Source: Bremerella cremea (GTDB lineage Bacteria > Planctomycetota > Planctomycetia > Pirellulales > Pirellulaceae). From it: 64,000 nt of DNA. The first letter of the stretch is position 1, and every line of letters starts with the position of its first letter. Under the pieces are notes generated by a model that made no database searches, was not told the DNA's origin, and saw nothing but the letters and a program-made list of their open reading frames with translations. The position numbers and the translations under genes are program-made. The stretch lies in assembly GCF_003335505.1 (NCBI RefSeq), contig NZ_QPEX01000045.1, positions 62,001 to 126,000 of the forward strand. Direction: 5' to 3'. Below are positions 37,447-48,239 of the stretch, piece by piece.

Positions 37447-38655
37447 TTACGCCCCGTACTTCTGCAAGCGGTGAGCGTTGGCCATCGCCAGCGTCATCAG
37501 GTACTGAGCCTCGAAATGTCCCAGTCCGCCCCGGCAGGCAGTGTCTTCGCCGAAGGTTTTATGGCCATCTGGTCGGCAGCAGTTCGAGTACAACAACGTG
37601 GGAACCGGGTGCCAACTGTGGCTGGCCAGGAACGACGGCGTGCTGTGATCGCCAGTCACAATCAGCACGTCCGGGTTCAATGCCAGAATCCGCGGAATCT
37701 GTGCGTCGAACTCTTCGGTTCGCTTGACCTTGGCATCGAAATCGCCATCTTCGCCGCTCGAGTCGGTGTACTTGAAGTGGATGAAGAAGAAGTCGTACTT
37801 GTCCCAGTTCTCTTCGAGAACTTTGATCTCTTCTTCCAGGGTTTGCGGCTTGCCCAAAATCTCCATTCCGACCAAGCTGGCGAGGCCCTTGTACATCGGA
37901 TAAACAGCGATCGCGGCGGCATTCAAACCGTAGACATCTTCATACGACGGAATCGCAGGCTTGGCCGAGAAGCCACGCATGGTTAGGCAGTTGGCCTTCT
38001 TCTCGTCCTTCAGCATCTTCTTAGCGGCTTCCACAAACTGCTTGGCGATCACAGCCGTCTTCTTGCCTGCTTCGTCGACACCCTCTGGGTCAAGCGGCAG
38101 AACACCGGTCGCTTGCGGATCGGTATCGTGCACATTGCCACCCAGACCGTCGCCACCACGGAACACCACCACAAAACGGTGTTCTTTAACCGGCTTCACA
38201 ATCACTTCCACACCAGGGATCTTGATCGCGTTAAGGCTTTCGGCCAGCGGGGCGCTTTCTTCGGTCGGGATACGTCCGGCACGGCGGTCGGTAATCTTAC
38301 CGTCCGCGTCAATCGTGCAGAAATTGCAACGCACGGCAACATCGCCAGGCTGCAGCACAAGACCAATACCGGTGGCTTCCAGGGCCCCGCGACCAATCAA
38401 ATGCTTCAGTGGATCGTAACCGAACAACCCCAAGTGCCCCGGACCGCTCCCAGGGCTGATGCCTGGTTTCACTGGTATGCTGGCACCTTGCACGCTTTTC
38501 GCGGCCAAGGCGTCGAGGTTCGGAGTCTTGGCGGCTTCCAATTCCGTTTTGCCGCCTGGTTCGTGCGGCAGCCCACCCAGGCCGTCCCCCACAAACATAA
38601 CGATCTTCGAGTCGTTCTTGGTTTTCAAGCTGCGAACCAGGTCGATTTGGTCCAT
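37447..38655 (-). CDS. apgM: Cofactor-independent phosphoglycerate mutase, archaeal type
   Basis: 402 residues from the ATG at 38655 (GGAAAGAG 7 bases upstream); the frame is open 21 residues further back without family similarity. It interconverts 3- and 2-phosphoglycerate in glycolysis. Alkaline-phosphatase-superfamily metal motifs are visible: VMFVGDGLGGLPHEPGGKTELEAAKTPNLD, PGSGPGHLGLFGYDP with the catalytic Ser, and VTGDHSTPSF with the metal-binding Asp/His near the C-terminus. Length and motifs match the ApgM type, not the GpmI type. Confidence 0.93.
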   Translation of the reverse strand: MDQIDLVRSLKTKNDSKIVMFVGDGLGGLPHEPGGKTELEAAKTPNLDALAAKSVQGASIPVKPGISPGSGPGHLGLFGYDPLKHLIGRGALEATGIGLVLQPGDVAVRCNFCTIDADGKITDRRAGRIPTEESAPLAESLNAIKIPGVEVIVKPVKEHRFVVVFRGGDGLGGNVHDTDPQATGVLPLDPEGVDEAGKKTAVIAKQFVEAAKKMLKDEKKANCLTMRGFSAKPAIPSYEDVYGLNAAAIAVYPMYKGLASLVGMEILGKPQTLEEEIKVLEENWDKYDFFFIHFKYTDSSGEDGDFDAKVKRTEEFDAQIPRILALNPDVLIVTGDHSTPSFLASHSWHPVPTLLYSNCCRPDGHKTFGEDTACRGGLGHFEAQYLMTLAMANAHRLQKYGA

Positions 38656-38988
38656 GGCGTTACTCTTTCCAGAATATTCAAAATGGGTGGGTTGATTCGT
38701 AAACGATCGATGCCCCAATTATCAGCTTTTTTGCTTACTTCACAACCACGTTGAAAAAGGAGAACCCGTCTGAAAACTTAATGCGAGTCCAGACTTGGCA
38801 ATCCTAAGAAGTGTCCGCTATGGTGTTGAAAAACACGAAATCAGGCAGGTTTTGCTTCACCTTGGGAGGAATTCGCGGCGATAAGCGAAAACGTGTTTAC
38901 CCTGCCTGAAGTGATAGCATTCACCGCCAGCAGGCATAATGCGCCCCACTCATTCAGCGAGCCAACTCAGAAAAAAGGAATCTTCACC
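38656..38988. other. Divergent intergenic region with interlocked inverted repeats
   Basis: 333 bases between apgM (-) and the UPF0173 gene (+). Two exact complementary pairs interlock: AAACACG (38831-38837) with CGTGTTT (38892-38898), and TCAGGCAGG (38841-38849) with CCTGCCTGA (38901-38909). The order A-B-A'-B' is pseudoknot-like. A short hairpin TTCGC/GCGAA (38872-38889) sits in between. This may be a structured 5' leader or a DNA site; no known RNA family was recognised. No gene was seen here. Confidence 0.4.
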
Positions 38989-39696
38989 ATGGCACTGCAA
39001 CTTCTTTGGCACGGACACGGGACTTGGTCGCTGCATACGGCCGATCACAAGATTCTGATCGATCCCTTTTTCACCGGTAATCCGGCTGCCGATATCACGG
39101 CTGATCAGGTCGAAGCCGATATCATTCTGCTTACGCATGGCCATGGTGATCACCTTGGAGCCAACGAAGACGGCACGATCGACCTGGTAGAAATCGCCCA
39201 GCGAACCGGCGCTGAAGTGATCACGATGGTGGAAACCGCAACTTGGCTCGCTGGCAAAGGGGTGAAGAAGGTCACCGGAATGAACCTCGGCGGCACGTTC
39301 AAATTGCCGTTAGGTTCGGTACGGATGACCCTGGCCCCGCATAGCAACGGTTTGCCCGATGGTACCTACGGTGGCCCACCGGCTGGCTTTGTGATTGAAA
39401 CCGCCGGTCGTAAGGTCTACTTTGCCGGCGATACGTCGCTGTTCAGCGATATGAAACTGATCGGCGAATTAGGTCTCGATGCGGCCATACTTCCGGTTGG
39501 CGACTTCTACACCATGGGGGCAGAAGATTCGATCCGAGCAGTGAAGTTGCTCCAGCCAACGCATGTCATTCCAGGCCACTACAACACTTGGCCGGTCATC
39601 GCACAAAACATCGAAGAATGGACCACCAAGGTTCGCCACGAGACCAACGCCACGCCTCACGTCCCCATCCCAGGGCAACGGCTTTCGCTGGGCTAA
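38989..39696 (+). CDS. UPF0173 metal-dependent hydrolase (MBL fold)
   Basis: 235 residues from the ATG at 38989 (AAAAGGAA 9 bases upstream). Metallo-beta-lactamase fold: LLTHGHGDHLG with the HxHxDH zinc motif, APHSNG, VYFAGDTSLF with the bridging Asp, and HVIPGHYNTWP with the last His. Length and motifs fit UPF0173 (YtkL/Ta0764-like). Substrate unknown. It converges on lpxB. Confidence 0.92.
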   Translation: MALQLLWHGHGTWSLHTADHKILIDPFFTGNPAADITADQVEADIILLTHGHGDHLGANEDGTIDLVEIAQRTGAEVITMVETATWLAGKGVKKVTGMNLGGTFKLPLGSVRMTLAPHSNGLPDGTYGGPPAGFVIETAGRKVYFAGDTSLFSDMKLIGELGLDAAILPVGDFYTMGAEDSIRAVKLLQPTHVIPGHYNTWPVIAQNIEEWTTKVRHETNATPHVPIPGQRLSLG

Positions 39697-39747
39697 AAAG
39701 CCACGCAAGCCCCGCTTTTGTCTTGGCGGCCTAACACACCCATCAGG

Positions 39748-40971
39748 CTAGGCCGCTTGCGACGTAGCGGTTTTGGTACGCTGCGTTTCTTCCATGTGCG
39801 AAAGAATATAATCCGCCCCACGGCTTGATGCCCCTTGGCCGACGACTCGTTCTTTCAGCGTACACAACTGCTGCACCATGCGCCGGGTTGAAGCGGGCTC
39901 TTCGAGCCAACCAGCAATTCGCCGAGCCATGTCATCGCTGCGATTCCGATAGGTCAGATACTCAGGGTAAACCACCTCTTCAGCGCCTGGTGCGTCGGGG
40001 TCGTAGGTATAGTAGCCGTTTTCATAAAACAAATCGTCGCGGGCCAGCAGATTAACCAGCGTGATGTACTTCACCTTGCGAAACTGGCTTTGCACCCAAT
40101 GCGCGACGCGGCTGATGCGATAATGAATCACCGCTGGCTTTTCGTGGTACAGCAGTTCCAACGAAACCGACCCACTGCATGCCAGGCAGCATGTCGCACT
40201 GTGGATTAACTCAGGAGTTAAATCAACGTGAACCTCTGCTTCAACTCCGCTGGCTAATACATGCTCGAACGCTTGGGCAGCATGCCGATCGTTAAACGCG
40301 GCAATCGCAAAGCGAACCTCTGGGACTTGTTGTTGAATTTTACGAGCCGTTTCCAGAAAGACCGGCAGATTCGAGGTCACTTCCTGGCTACGCGAACCTG
40401 GTAACAAGGTCACCAGCGGGGTCGTGTTTTCCGTTTGTTGACGCAAAAAGTCGGTATCGAGATGCTGGTTCTCAAGTTCGTCGAAGTAAGGATGTCCTAC
40501 GTAGGTCGCGTTGACACCGCGCTCGCGATACCAACCTTCTTCAAACGGCAACTTGCACAGCGCGTGATCGATCAACCGCCGCATCTTGCCGATTCGCCAC
40601 CCAGCCCAAGCCCAGATTTGCGGGGTTCCATAATAGAACACCGGAATCCCATGCGCTTTGGCCCGGGCAGCAATCCACCAGTTGAAGCCTGGGTAGTCGA
40701 TCAGCACGACCGCATCTGGCTTGTGATCGCGAAAATAGCGATTTGCGCGCAGCATCAAGCCAATAAAGTTATGCAAATTCAAGAACACACGCAGGAACCA
40801 CATCACGGCCCAGCGTGTTAAGTCTTCGTGCAATTGGCAACCAGCCTCGGCCATTTTGGGCCCGCCGTAGCCAACGCAACGGATGTCTGGTCGGCGCGAT
40901 TTAAGCGCGCGAACCAAGTTTGCGCCGTGTAAATCGCCGCTTGGTTCGCCGACGCTGAAAAATATCTCCAT
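39748..40971 (-). CDS. lpxB: Lipid-A-disaccharide synthase
   Basis: 407 residues from the ATG at 40971 (MEIFFSVGEPSGDLHGANLV). It condenses UDP-2,3-diacylglucosamine with lipid X to form the lipid A disaccharide at the inner membrane. Family marks: VLIDYPGFNWWIA, YYGTPQIWAWAGWRIGKMRRL, VTLLPGSRSQEV, CSGSVSLELLYHEKPAVIHYR. It lies 19 bases after the glycosyltransferase-like gene, so the two are likely one operon. Its presence indicates that this planctomycete makes lipid A and has a Gram-negative-type outer membrane. Confidence 0.95.
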   Translation of the reverse strand: MEIFFSVGEPSGDLHGANLVRALKSRRPDIRCVGYGGPKMAEAGCQLHEDLTRWAVMWFLRVFLNLHNFIGLMLRANRYFRDHKPDAVVLIDYPGFNWWIAARAKAHGIPVFYYGTPQIWAWAGWRIGKMRRLIDHALCKLPFEEGWYRERGVNATYVGHPYFDELENQHLDTDFLRQQTENTTPLVTLLPGSRSQEVTSNLPVFLETARKIQQQVPEVRFAIAAFNDRHAAQAFEHVLASGVEAEVHVDLTPELIHSATCCLACSGSVSLELLYHEKPAVIHYRISRVAHWVQSQFRKVKYITLVNLLARDDLFYENGYYTYDPDAPGAEEVVYPEYLTYRNRSDDMARRIAGWLEEPASTRRMVQQLCTLKERVVGQGASSRGADYILSHMEETQRTKTATSQAA

Positions 40972-40990
40972 CGGTTCCGTCAACCTCGCT

Positions 40991-41740
40991 CTAGCCCGCC
41001 TTGCGTCGTGATTCGTCCTCGAAGAAGGCCACACGCAGATCCGGCAGGATATTCGCGCTAGTACCTACTTCGCTGAAATCGACTTGGGTCCAACGCTGCT
41101 GTAACCAGCGATGTCCGGCCCAATCTTTCCAGGACCAACAATCGGGAAGTGGAGAAGCCTGGATCGGCTGGCCACCGATCAATGGGGAAGCGCAATAGGC
41201 CACACGGTAACCCAACATGCCAACCAGCAAAGGTAAGCCACGGCTTAACCCTTGTATCTGAGGCAAGCGAGTTAGTGCTTCACGACGGGCTCCCCAAACT
41301 AGCCGCGAAACGTCCAATCGGGCCGGGTTCCCCATGCGTCGCTGAATCCAATCGGCAACGACCGATACCGGCGACGCAGGTTTCTGACTTGTCGAAACAA
41401 GGACTAAGTCCTGCTGAATCAATTGCTGCAATATTCCTCGCAAAATCGAGTCCGGAATACCGCTTTCGGCTGGCAAGTGAACGACTAACTCTCCTTCCGC
41501 GACCTGAGTCCCGCAAAACAGGGCGGATGAGTAAGTCCTTGGCCGGCGAATCTCTACCCGTCGAATACCCTCCCGCTGGGCGAACCGTAGCGGGGTGTCC
41601 TGGCAGTCGGCGGACAAAGAAAGCAAAATTATCTCGCTCCGAAGATCCATACCGCGCAGCACCTCTTCCATCGTTTCCACCTGTTGACGGATCGAATCGT
41701 TCCAGTCGGTGTAAGGAATGAAGAGAGAAAGCTCGCGCAT
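40991..41740 (-). CDS. Glycosyltransferase family 2-like protein
   Basis: 249 residues. The start is the ATG at 41740 with GAGG upstream; the frame is open to 41941 but that extension is not family-like. The beginning MRELSLFIPYTDWNDSIRQQ resembles a GT-A/GT2 Rossmann start, and residues about 70-130 (VEIRRPRTYSSALFCGTQVAEGELVVHLPAESGIPDS) fit the donor-binding region, with HLPAES where DxD is expected. The usual DxD motif is not clear, so activity is uncertain. It precedes lpxB by 19 bases, which suggests a cell-envelope glycolipid role. Confidence 0.65.
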   Translation of the reverse strand: MRELSLFIPYTDWNDSIRQQVETMEEVLRGMDLRSEIILLSLSADCQDTPLRFAQREGIRRVEIRRPRTYSSALFCGTQVAEGELVVHLPAESGIPDSILRGILQQLIQQDLVLVSTSQKPASPVSVVADWIQRRMGNPARLDVSRLVWGARREALTRLPQIQGLSRGLPLLVGMLGYRVAYCASPLIGGQPIQASPLPDCWSWKDWAGHRWLQQRWTQVDFSEVGTSANILPDLRVAFFEDESRRKAG

Positions 41741-42011
41741 ATAATTCCTCGGAAAGAAAGGGATCCAGGGAAATAATCGGGCGAGAGTATGCCAAAACAG
41801 GGCAATCACCAACAGGTCAGTTTCCCGGGGCAAATGGTGGAAACCGAGCAGCGTGCTAGCAGACCGGTGGCGAAATGTCGTAACTCCGTAATAAACCTGA
41901 AGATCCACCCACCTGGGAAAGATTTTCGTCCCTGATATCATCGGGGTATGACGATACTGTTACGAAGCGAGCGTCTTTAAAAACGTACAACGCTCGCAGT
42001 GGGGCGAATCG

Positions 42012-42506
42012 ATGAACGCAATGAGTCTGTTAGCACAAAACGCCGGCTTTCTGCCAACACGCGGGTCGATCATGATCGACTTCGTCTTCTTGGCCATGTT
42101 CGGTATCATTCTGATCTTGGGGATCAGTATCTACCTTGTCCGCTATCGGCGCATGTACGAGGTCCACAAATGGATCCAAGTCATCACCGGCATCGTGCTG
42201 CTTCTGGCGGTGCTGGCTTTTGAAATCGACATGCGTTTCTTCACCGATTGGGAAGCCTTAGCCGAGCCTTCCAGCATTGGCATGAACACAATAAAGGGAC
42301 TGCTCTACTTCCATCTTCTATTCGCCATACCGACGCCCCTGCTGTGGATCTTTGTCATCTGGCATGGTCTGCTTCGGTTTCCTAACCCAGCCGCCCCCAA
42401 CGCTTACAGCAACACCCACATTTTCTGGGCCCGCCTCGCCGCGATTGGCATGCTGCTAACAGCGGTCACTGGTTGGATTTTTTATTACGCGGCATTTGTG
42501 GCCTAA
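42012..42506 (+). CDS. DUF420-like membrane protein, second copy
   Basis: 164 residues with four membrane helices (about 23-42, 56-74, 94-120, 137-160). Like the DUF420 protein at 20307, it has His residues at helix ends (YEVHKWIQVITG, FVIWHGLLRF, NTHIFWARLAAIGMLLTAVTGWIFYY). It is not next to oxidase genes. A second in-frame ATG lies three codons in (42021). DUF420 membership is by pattern, with moderate confidence. Confidence 0.7.
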   Translation: MNAMSLLAQNAGFLPTRGSIMIDFVFLAMFGIILILGISIYLVRYRRMYEVHKWIQVITGIVLLLAVLAFEIDMRFFTDWEALAEPSSIGMNTIKGLLYFHLLFAIPTPLLWIFVIWHGLLRFPNPAAPNAYSNTHIFWARLAAIGMLLTAVTGWIFYYAAFVA

Positions 42507-42529
42507 CGACCGCCGCTCAGATAAATGTC

Positions 42530-43783
42530 TTACTCTGCCGGATTCAACTTCCCCGGCACCATAATGGGTTGTCGCAGTTTCGAGCCCTCGCTCACCAGCT
42601 TGCCGGCAGCTACGTCGGCCTCGGTGAACTTGGCCAGTAAGATATGCCCCTTCTTGCTACGTTCCCAATCGTACGAAATGTAAATCGATCCATCCGGAGC
42701 CTGAAAACCATCTGGGTAGGAAACACCTTTCCGTTCGTCGAGCATCAACCCGCCGTACCAACTCTGGCCTTCGTCGTCTGAAAGCCACGCCGTTAGCTGG
42801 CTGCGGCCTTGGTGCTGGTCGATTTTCGGGCCATGCTTCACCAGCAGCCACTTACCGGAAGCCAGTTTTCGTAAATGAAAACGAGCCGCTGGATGTTTAA
42901 TTTGCGGCGGCAAGGTCGGCTCGCTCCAGGTTCGTCCCTTGTCGTCAGAAATACTGAGCATGGGGCCAACGCGGGTCCGAGTAAGCATCCACAGCGAACC
43001 ATCGTTCCGCTCAATCGCCCGATGTTCCATCCAATCTGGCTGCGGCATTTTCACGCCGCCACGGTATGTCCATGTTTCTCCCTGATCGGTCGACACCAAT
43101 AGGTTCGCCCCCCGCATCGGCTCCAACTCGGGGAACAGCCCCACGGAAAACGGGCCGAATCCGTTCGATTGCAGAAGCTGTGCGAAGATAACCCACTCGC
43201 CGTTTTCAAGTACCGTCGGCTTGTTAAGCATCGAGCCATGCCAGATCCGTTTCGGTTCGGTCCAAACGAGCGTATCGGCGTCGGGATCGTCGCAACGTGT
43301 GAACCACAAGCCACCTCGCCCGTCGAAGTGGTTCATCGTTTGATCGAAGAAGACCCACAACCGTCCCAATGGGTCGATCCATAAGTTGCCTACGATTACC
43401 GAACGAGGAAGCGGCAAATGCGAAGCCCGACCATCGATCACCAGCAGCGGCTCGCTCCACGTCTGACCATCATCATCACTTTTAGCAACCAGCATGTATG
43501 CCTTAGGACCATCTTCGCCACCGATCCATGCCGCAAACAAACGCCCTTTGGGCGTCCGCTCGATCCCAATCGTCATCCCGTATGCAAGATTAGCGACCTC
43601 ATATTTCGGCTCTGGATCGGTATTAAGCACCGGCGGCAAGAGCGCCAAGTCGGCGACCTCGCCCAGGACCTTTAATTCCTGCTGGCGATTCGCCTCAGGG
43701 CGATCCGTTTGTTGAGCGGAGCAGGGTGTGACCACACAAGAAATAACGAGCAGGGCAAACACTGCGCTGGCAAATCGAATCAC
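42530..43783 (-). CDS. Secreted Asp-box (BNR/sialidase-like) protein, copy 1
   Basis: 417 residues from GTG 43783; the frame is open to 44050, but only from here is there a clean signal peptide ending CSA. Four Asp boxes (S-x-D-x-G-x-T-W) are visible: [24 protein letters not shown] and SDDEGQSW. This marks a six-bladed sialidase-like propeller. The catalytic Arg triad cannot be assigned with confidence, so hydrolase activity on sialic acid or other sugars is uncertain. A related protein lies at 58300. Confidence 0.82.
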   Translation of the reverse strand: MIRFASAVFALLVISCVVTPCSAQQTDRPEANRQQELKVLGEVADLALLPPVLNTDPEPKYEVANLAYGMTIGIERTPKGRLFAAWIGGEDGPKAYMLVAKSDDDGQTWSEPLLVIDGRASHLPLPRSVIVGNLWIDPLGRLWVFFDQTMNHFDGRGGLWFTRCDDPDADTLVWTEPKRIWHGSMLNKPTVLENGEWVIFAQLLQSNGFGPFSVGLFPELEPMRGANLLVSTDQGETWTYRGGVKMPQPDWMEHRAIERNDGSLWMLTRTRVGPMLSISDDKGRTWSEPTLPPQIKHPAARFHLRKLASGKWLLVKHGPKIDQHQGRSQLTAWLSDDEGQSWYGGLMLDERKGVSYPDGFQAPDGSIYISYDWERSKKGHILLAKFTEADVAAGKLVSEGSKLRQPIMVPGKLNPAE

Positions 43784-44064
43784 GGCGGGGCTTTCTTTGG
43801 GTGGGAAAATCAAGAAGAGGCAGCCCCTCAAGCTACCTGTCCCGTATGGGCAATTCAAGTATGCCAGAAGGGCCGATCGCCCCACTGGCAGCAAGCATCG
43901 TCCCGCCACGGTGAAGTTTGACTTCGATGCGAAATTTTCAGGCCGGAAATATGCTCTGCCAAGCTTTTCATTTCCACTGCAGACCAGTCCCAGTCGCGGT
44001 GGTAAGCTAAAATCATTAGTTAGCTCACCTCTTTCCCTCCCTCCTGACACACGAGTTTCCCACC

Positions 44065-44883
44065 ATGCTTTGCTTCGTTTCCCGCAGCTTACTGCTGATT
44101 ACTTGCCTTATCACTTCAAGCAGCTTTCTTTCTGCTTCAGAAAAAGGGCCCATCATCATGGCCCATCGAGGCGGCGCCCATGAGTTTGAAGAAAACACCA
44201 TGGAAGGGTTTCGCAATTGCTACGAACGGGGCATTCGTGGCTTCGAAACCGATATTCGTATGACGAAAGATGGTGTCCTGGTCGTGCTGCACGACGATAG
44301 CCTCGACCGCACCCATCAAGCCACCGGCGCGATCGAAGACAAGACCGCCGCCGAACTGAAAGACGTGGTGACCAAGAAGGGACAGAAGTTCCTGTTCCTG
44401 GATGAACTTTTGGGCTATTTTGCCGACAAGCCAGGCGTTTATCTGGAGCTGGAAATGAAAACCAGCAACAAGAAGCTTTATCCCAACGAGCGGATTTCCG
44501 AATACTGCCAGAAGCTGCACCAAGCCGCCCAAAAGCAACAGCCGAAAAGTTCGACCTACGTCTTTACTTCGTTCGACGAACGTCCACTGAAAGAGATTCA
44601 CGCCCTCGATCCCGAAGCTCCTATCTTACTGATTGCCAGCAAACCATGTTCGAAAGAGCTCATCGAACGAGCTAAGCAGCTTGGTGCCGGGCGGATCGGA
44701 TGTCGCCTGGAAGGGACTTCGCGCGAAGCGGTAAAGGAAGCCCAAAAGAACGGCCTGATCGTCAGTTGCTGGCCTGGCCACAGCGTTGAAGACTACTACA
44801 TGGCCTTAGGGCTGGGGACGTCCATTCACTGCACCGATATCCCCATGGTTATTCAAAGCGTGAAAGAACAACTGCCAGAGTAA
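44065..44883 (+). CDS. Secreted glycerophosphodiester phosphodiesterase
   Basis: 272 residues with a signal peptide ending LSA. GDPD TIM-barrel motifs: [20 protein letters not shown] (catalytic His in HR), [25 protein letters not shown] (E-x-D metal pair and second His). It hydrolyses glycerophosphodiesters to glycerol-3-phosphate and an alcohol; an extracytoplasmic scavenging role fits. It converges on the membrane-protein gene that ends at 44904. Confidence 0.92.
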   Translation: MLCFVSRSLLLITCLITSSSFLSASEKGPIIMAHRGGAHEFEENTMEGFRNCYERGIRGFETDIRMTKDGVLVVLHDDSLDRTHQATGAIEDKTAAELKDVVTKKGQKFLFLDELLGYFADKPGVYLELEMKTSNKKLYPNERISEYCQKLHQAAQKQQPKSSTYVFTSFDERPLKEIHALDPEAPILLIASKPCSKELIERAKQLGAGRIGCRLEGTSREAVKEAQKNGLIVSCWPGHSVEDYYMALGLGTSIHCTDIPMVIQSVKEQLPE

Positions 44884-44903
44884 CTCGCTTGGCAGCCGAT
44901 CCC

Positions 44904-45791
44904 TTAATCAACATCTTCACCAGCGGACAACTCTGCCTCGTCCGCTGGTGGACTCTCATCCAATTTCCGCAGCCAACGCACACCGAATCCGTTGGCTGCG
45001 ATATCGAGTGGATACAAGAGCACCAAAGTAATGGGGTAAGCAATCACGATCGCAAATAGAATTTCCACTTCCAAGCCTATTCCAAGAAACCATGAAGCGG
45101 CGAAATAGAACAAGGGGGTAAGTAGCCAAACCCCGACAGCCCGCCACAAAACGGTTTTGCGAACCTCTGGCTGATCAAAACAGAGAATACTACCGACACA
45201 CGCCACCACCACAGCAAGAGACAAAAACGCCAGTCCGTCTTCCATGTAGCCAGTCCAAAATCGGCGGTCGGGATCGAATTCGACAACGGCTGGCCTCCAC
45301 ATCACACACACCCAAGCCACAGCAGCAATCGCTCCCATCATGCCGGCGATGGAGAATTGGGTAACTTGCCATTTCGCGCGAACGGGAGAAAACGCCCTGG
45401 GCAATACCGAGCAGACCACCGCCAAACAAAATAGGAACAGCCCGATCTGTAAGGGGGAACCCTCAATACTCATTCTTGGCGCCGTCCTGGGCCACGGCTC
45501 AGGCTCCATTAAAAAACGAAAATAGGGCGCCGATATCCCCATGATTCCCCAGCGTAGCCAAAACGGCCCACGTCCAGCCCCAATCCAAAAGCCGAGCGTG
45601 GTTGCTTGCAACATCGCCGCCAAGCTAAAACCATCGTGCTTGTCGTAAACTGTGTACGCAGCCAGATGCCCCAGCACGAGTAATATCAGCGCGACAATGG
45701 CTACTGGTGACGGCTCGTGCTTCTGAGGTGGCGGCTTAGGCGGGCCAGAATCTCCGCGACGCTCGGCGTTTAGTTTTTCTAACCAGTCCAT
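44904..45791 (-). CDS. Polytopic membrane protein, unknown function
   Basis: 295 residues from the ATG at 45791; a TTG at 45848 would add 19 residues. A Pro/Lys-rich N-terminal cytoplasmic segment (about 1-30) precedes eight or so hydrophobic helices. The C-terminus is acidic (ADEAELSAGEDVD). No family recognised. Both ends lack neighbours in the same operon. Confidence 0.65.
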   Translation of the reverse strand: MDWLEKLNAERRGDSGPPKPPPQKHEPSPVAIVALILLVLGHLAAYTVYDKHDGFSLAAMLQATTLGFWIGAGRGPFWLRWGIMGISAPYFRFLMEPEPWPRTAPRMSIEGSPLQIGLFLFCLAVVCSVLPRAFSPVRAKWQVTQFSIAGMMGAIAAVAWVCVMWRPAVVEFDPDRRFWTGYMEDGLAFLSLAVVVACVGSILCFDQPEVRKTVLWRAVGVWLLTPLFYFAASWFLGIGLEVEILFAIVIAYPITLVLLYPLDIAANGFGVRWLRKLDESPPADEAELSAGEDVD

Positions 45792-46134
45792 TGCTTGCCC
45801 CAACACTCTTTTGGCGGCATCGTGCCGACCTAAATGAACCTGCCCCAAACATACTAGTCATTCCAGAGCAGCATTCTGCCTGATTCCACAGGCCCTGTCA
45901 CGCTTGGTTTGTCGTCAACGTTTTTCTTGCCATGTTGACAGTTCCACAATACCTTGGAAATCCACACATGGACCATCGGCCCATCCTTCACGCTGCGCAC
46001 CTCACAAAGTAACCCCACCGAACGAAAGCAGCATCAACACGAGCCCCAAGAGTTTTGAGTATGAAACTCGCAACATGCCAACAACGTCTTTTCTTGACTG
46101 AAAACGGAGCACTGAAAACTTCAAACGGGCCACG
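45792..46134. other. Intergenic region, no gene seen
   Basis: About 340 bases between a minus-strand membrane-protein gene and the leuA terminator. The short ORF at 45904 has no ribosome site or family features. I see nothing else in it beyond a likely promoter for the membrane-protein gene, which I cannot place. Confidence 0.5.
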
Positions 46135-46169
46135 AAAAAAGCCTGCGGAGCGAAAACGCTCCGCAGGCT
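46135..46169 (-). terminator. Terminator of leuA
   Basis: AGCCTGCGGAGCG (46140-46152) pairs perfectly with CGCTCCGCAGGCT (46157-46169) around a 4-base loop. On the minus strand a run of six T follows. It lies about 35 bases beyond the leuA stop. Confidence 0.92.
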
Positions 46170-46202
46170 ATTGATTTAACCCACAATCAGACACTCATCG
46201 GA

Positions 46203-47717
<1,515 letters not shown>

Positions 47718-47902
47718 AGGATAGGTGTGTGTTTGATGTTGGTTCGTTTTTATGAAATGTCGTTGAAATCGAAGAGCCGGCCGCAAGCCGGCGCGACTAG
47801 GAGCAGGCCGGCAGCGTTGACCACTCCAGCAACTTCGATCTTGGGGAACATCGACATGGGAAACTCAGCCTGCTTCAAATCAACAATCGGTTATCAATCA
47901 AC

Positions 47903-47934
47903 AAAAAAAGCCCTAAGGCGTTGGGCCTTAGGGC
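47903..47934 (-). terminator. Intrinsic terminator of the leuA leader (attenuator)
   Basis: On the minus strand GCCCTAAGGC (47934-47925) pairs perfectly with GCCTTAGGGC (47919-47910) around a 5-base loop and is followed by seven T (47909-47903). It lies about 185 bases before leuA and about 40 bases after the leader-peptide stop, with no other gene end upstream that it could serve. The 5' arm CCCTAA is also complementary to TTAGGG (47978-47973) at the end of the leader peptide, giving an alternative antiterminator pairing. Confidence 0.85.
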
Positions 47935-47974
47935 TTTTTGGTAATCTCGTTATAGTGCGAACGCGAAACCTTCC

Positions 47975-48028
47975 CTAACACCCAGAGGTGCTTAGCAGTA
48001 GTTGCAGAGGTAGAAGGTTTAGATTCAT
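47975..48028 (-). CDS. leuL: Leucine-rich attenuator leader peptide
   Basis: 17 codons: MNLNLLPLQLLLSTSGC, with 7 Leu in the first 12 residues, four of them CTA, a codon that seems uncommon in neighbouring genes. It sits between a good promoter and an intrinsic terminator upstream of leuA, as in classic leu leaders. Part of the Leu run (CTA-AGC-ACC, 47995-47987) pairs with GGTG-TTAG (47982-47975), a 1:2 hairpin; TTAGGG there also pairs with the terminator arm (2:3). A ribosome stalled at Leu codons would mask segment 1, free segment 2 and prevent termination. The ribosome site is weak. Confidence 0.82.
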   Translation of the reverse strand: MNLNLLPLQLLLSTSGC

Positions 48029-48067
48029 GAAATCTTGCTCGCAAGTAAGTGTATTTGCTATGAAATG

Positions 48068-48096
48068 ACTCTACTCCCACAGTTAGGTTCGGTCAA
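48068..48096 (-). promoter_or_regulatory. Predicted sigma-70 promoter of the leuA leader
   Basis: On the minus strand, TTGACC (48096-48091) and TAGAGT (48073-48068) are 17 bases apart. The expected start near 48060 gives a leader of about 30 bases before the leader-peptide ATG. Matches are five of six (-35) and four of six (-10). Confidence 0.6.
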
Positions 48097-48239
48097 GGCG
48101 GCGTATTTCCCGTAAAGCAGAGATTCCCAGGACCTTGACCGCAAAACAGCCAAAATCGGGGGTATCCTTGGCCGATGAATGGAATCAGTTTCTCGTATTG
48201 AATTGCCAATAGCGGGCAAAACCGCGGAGTTCTCATGCC

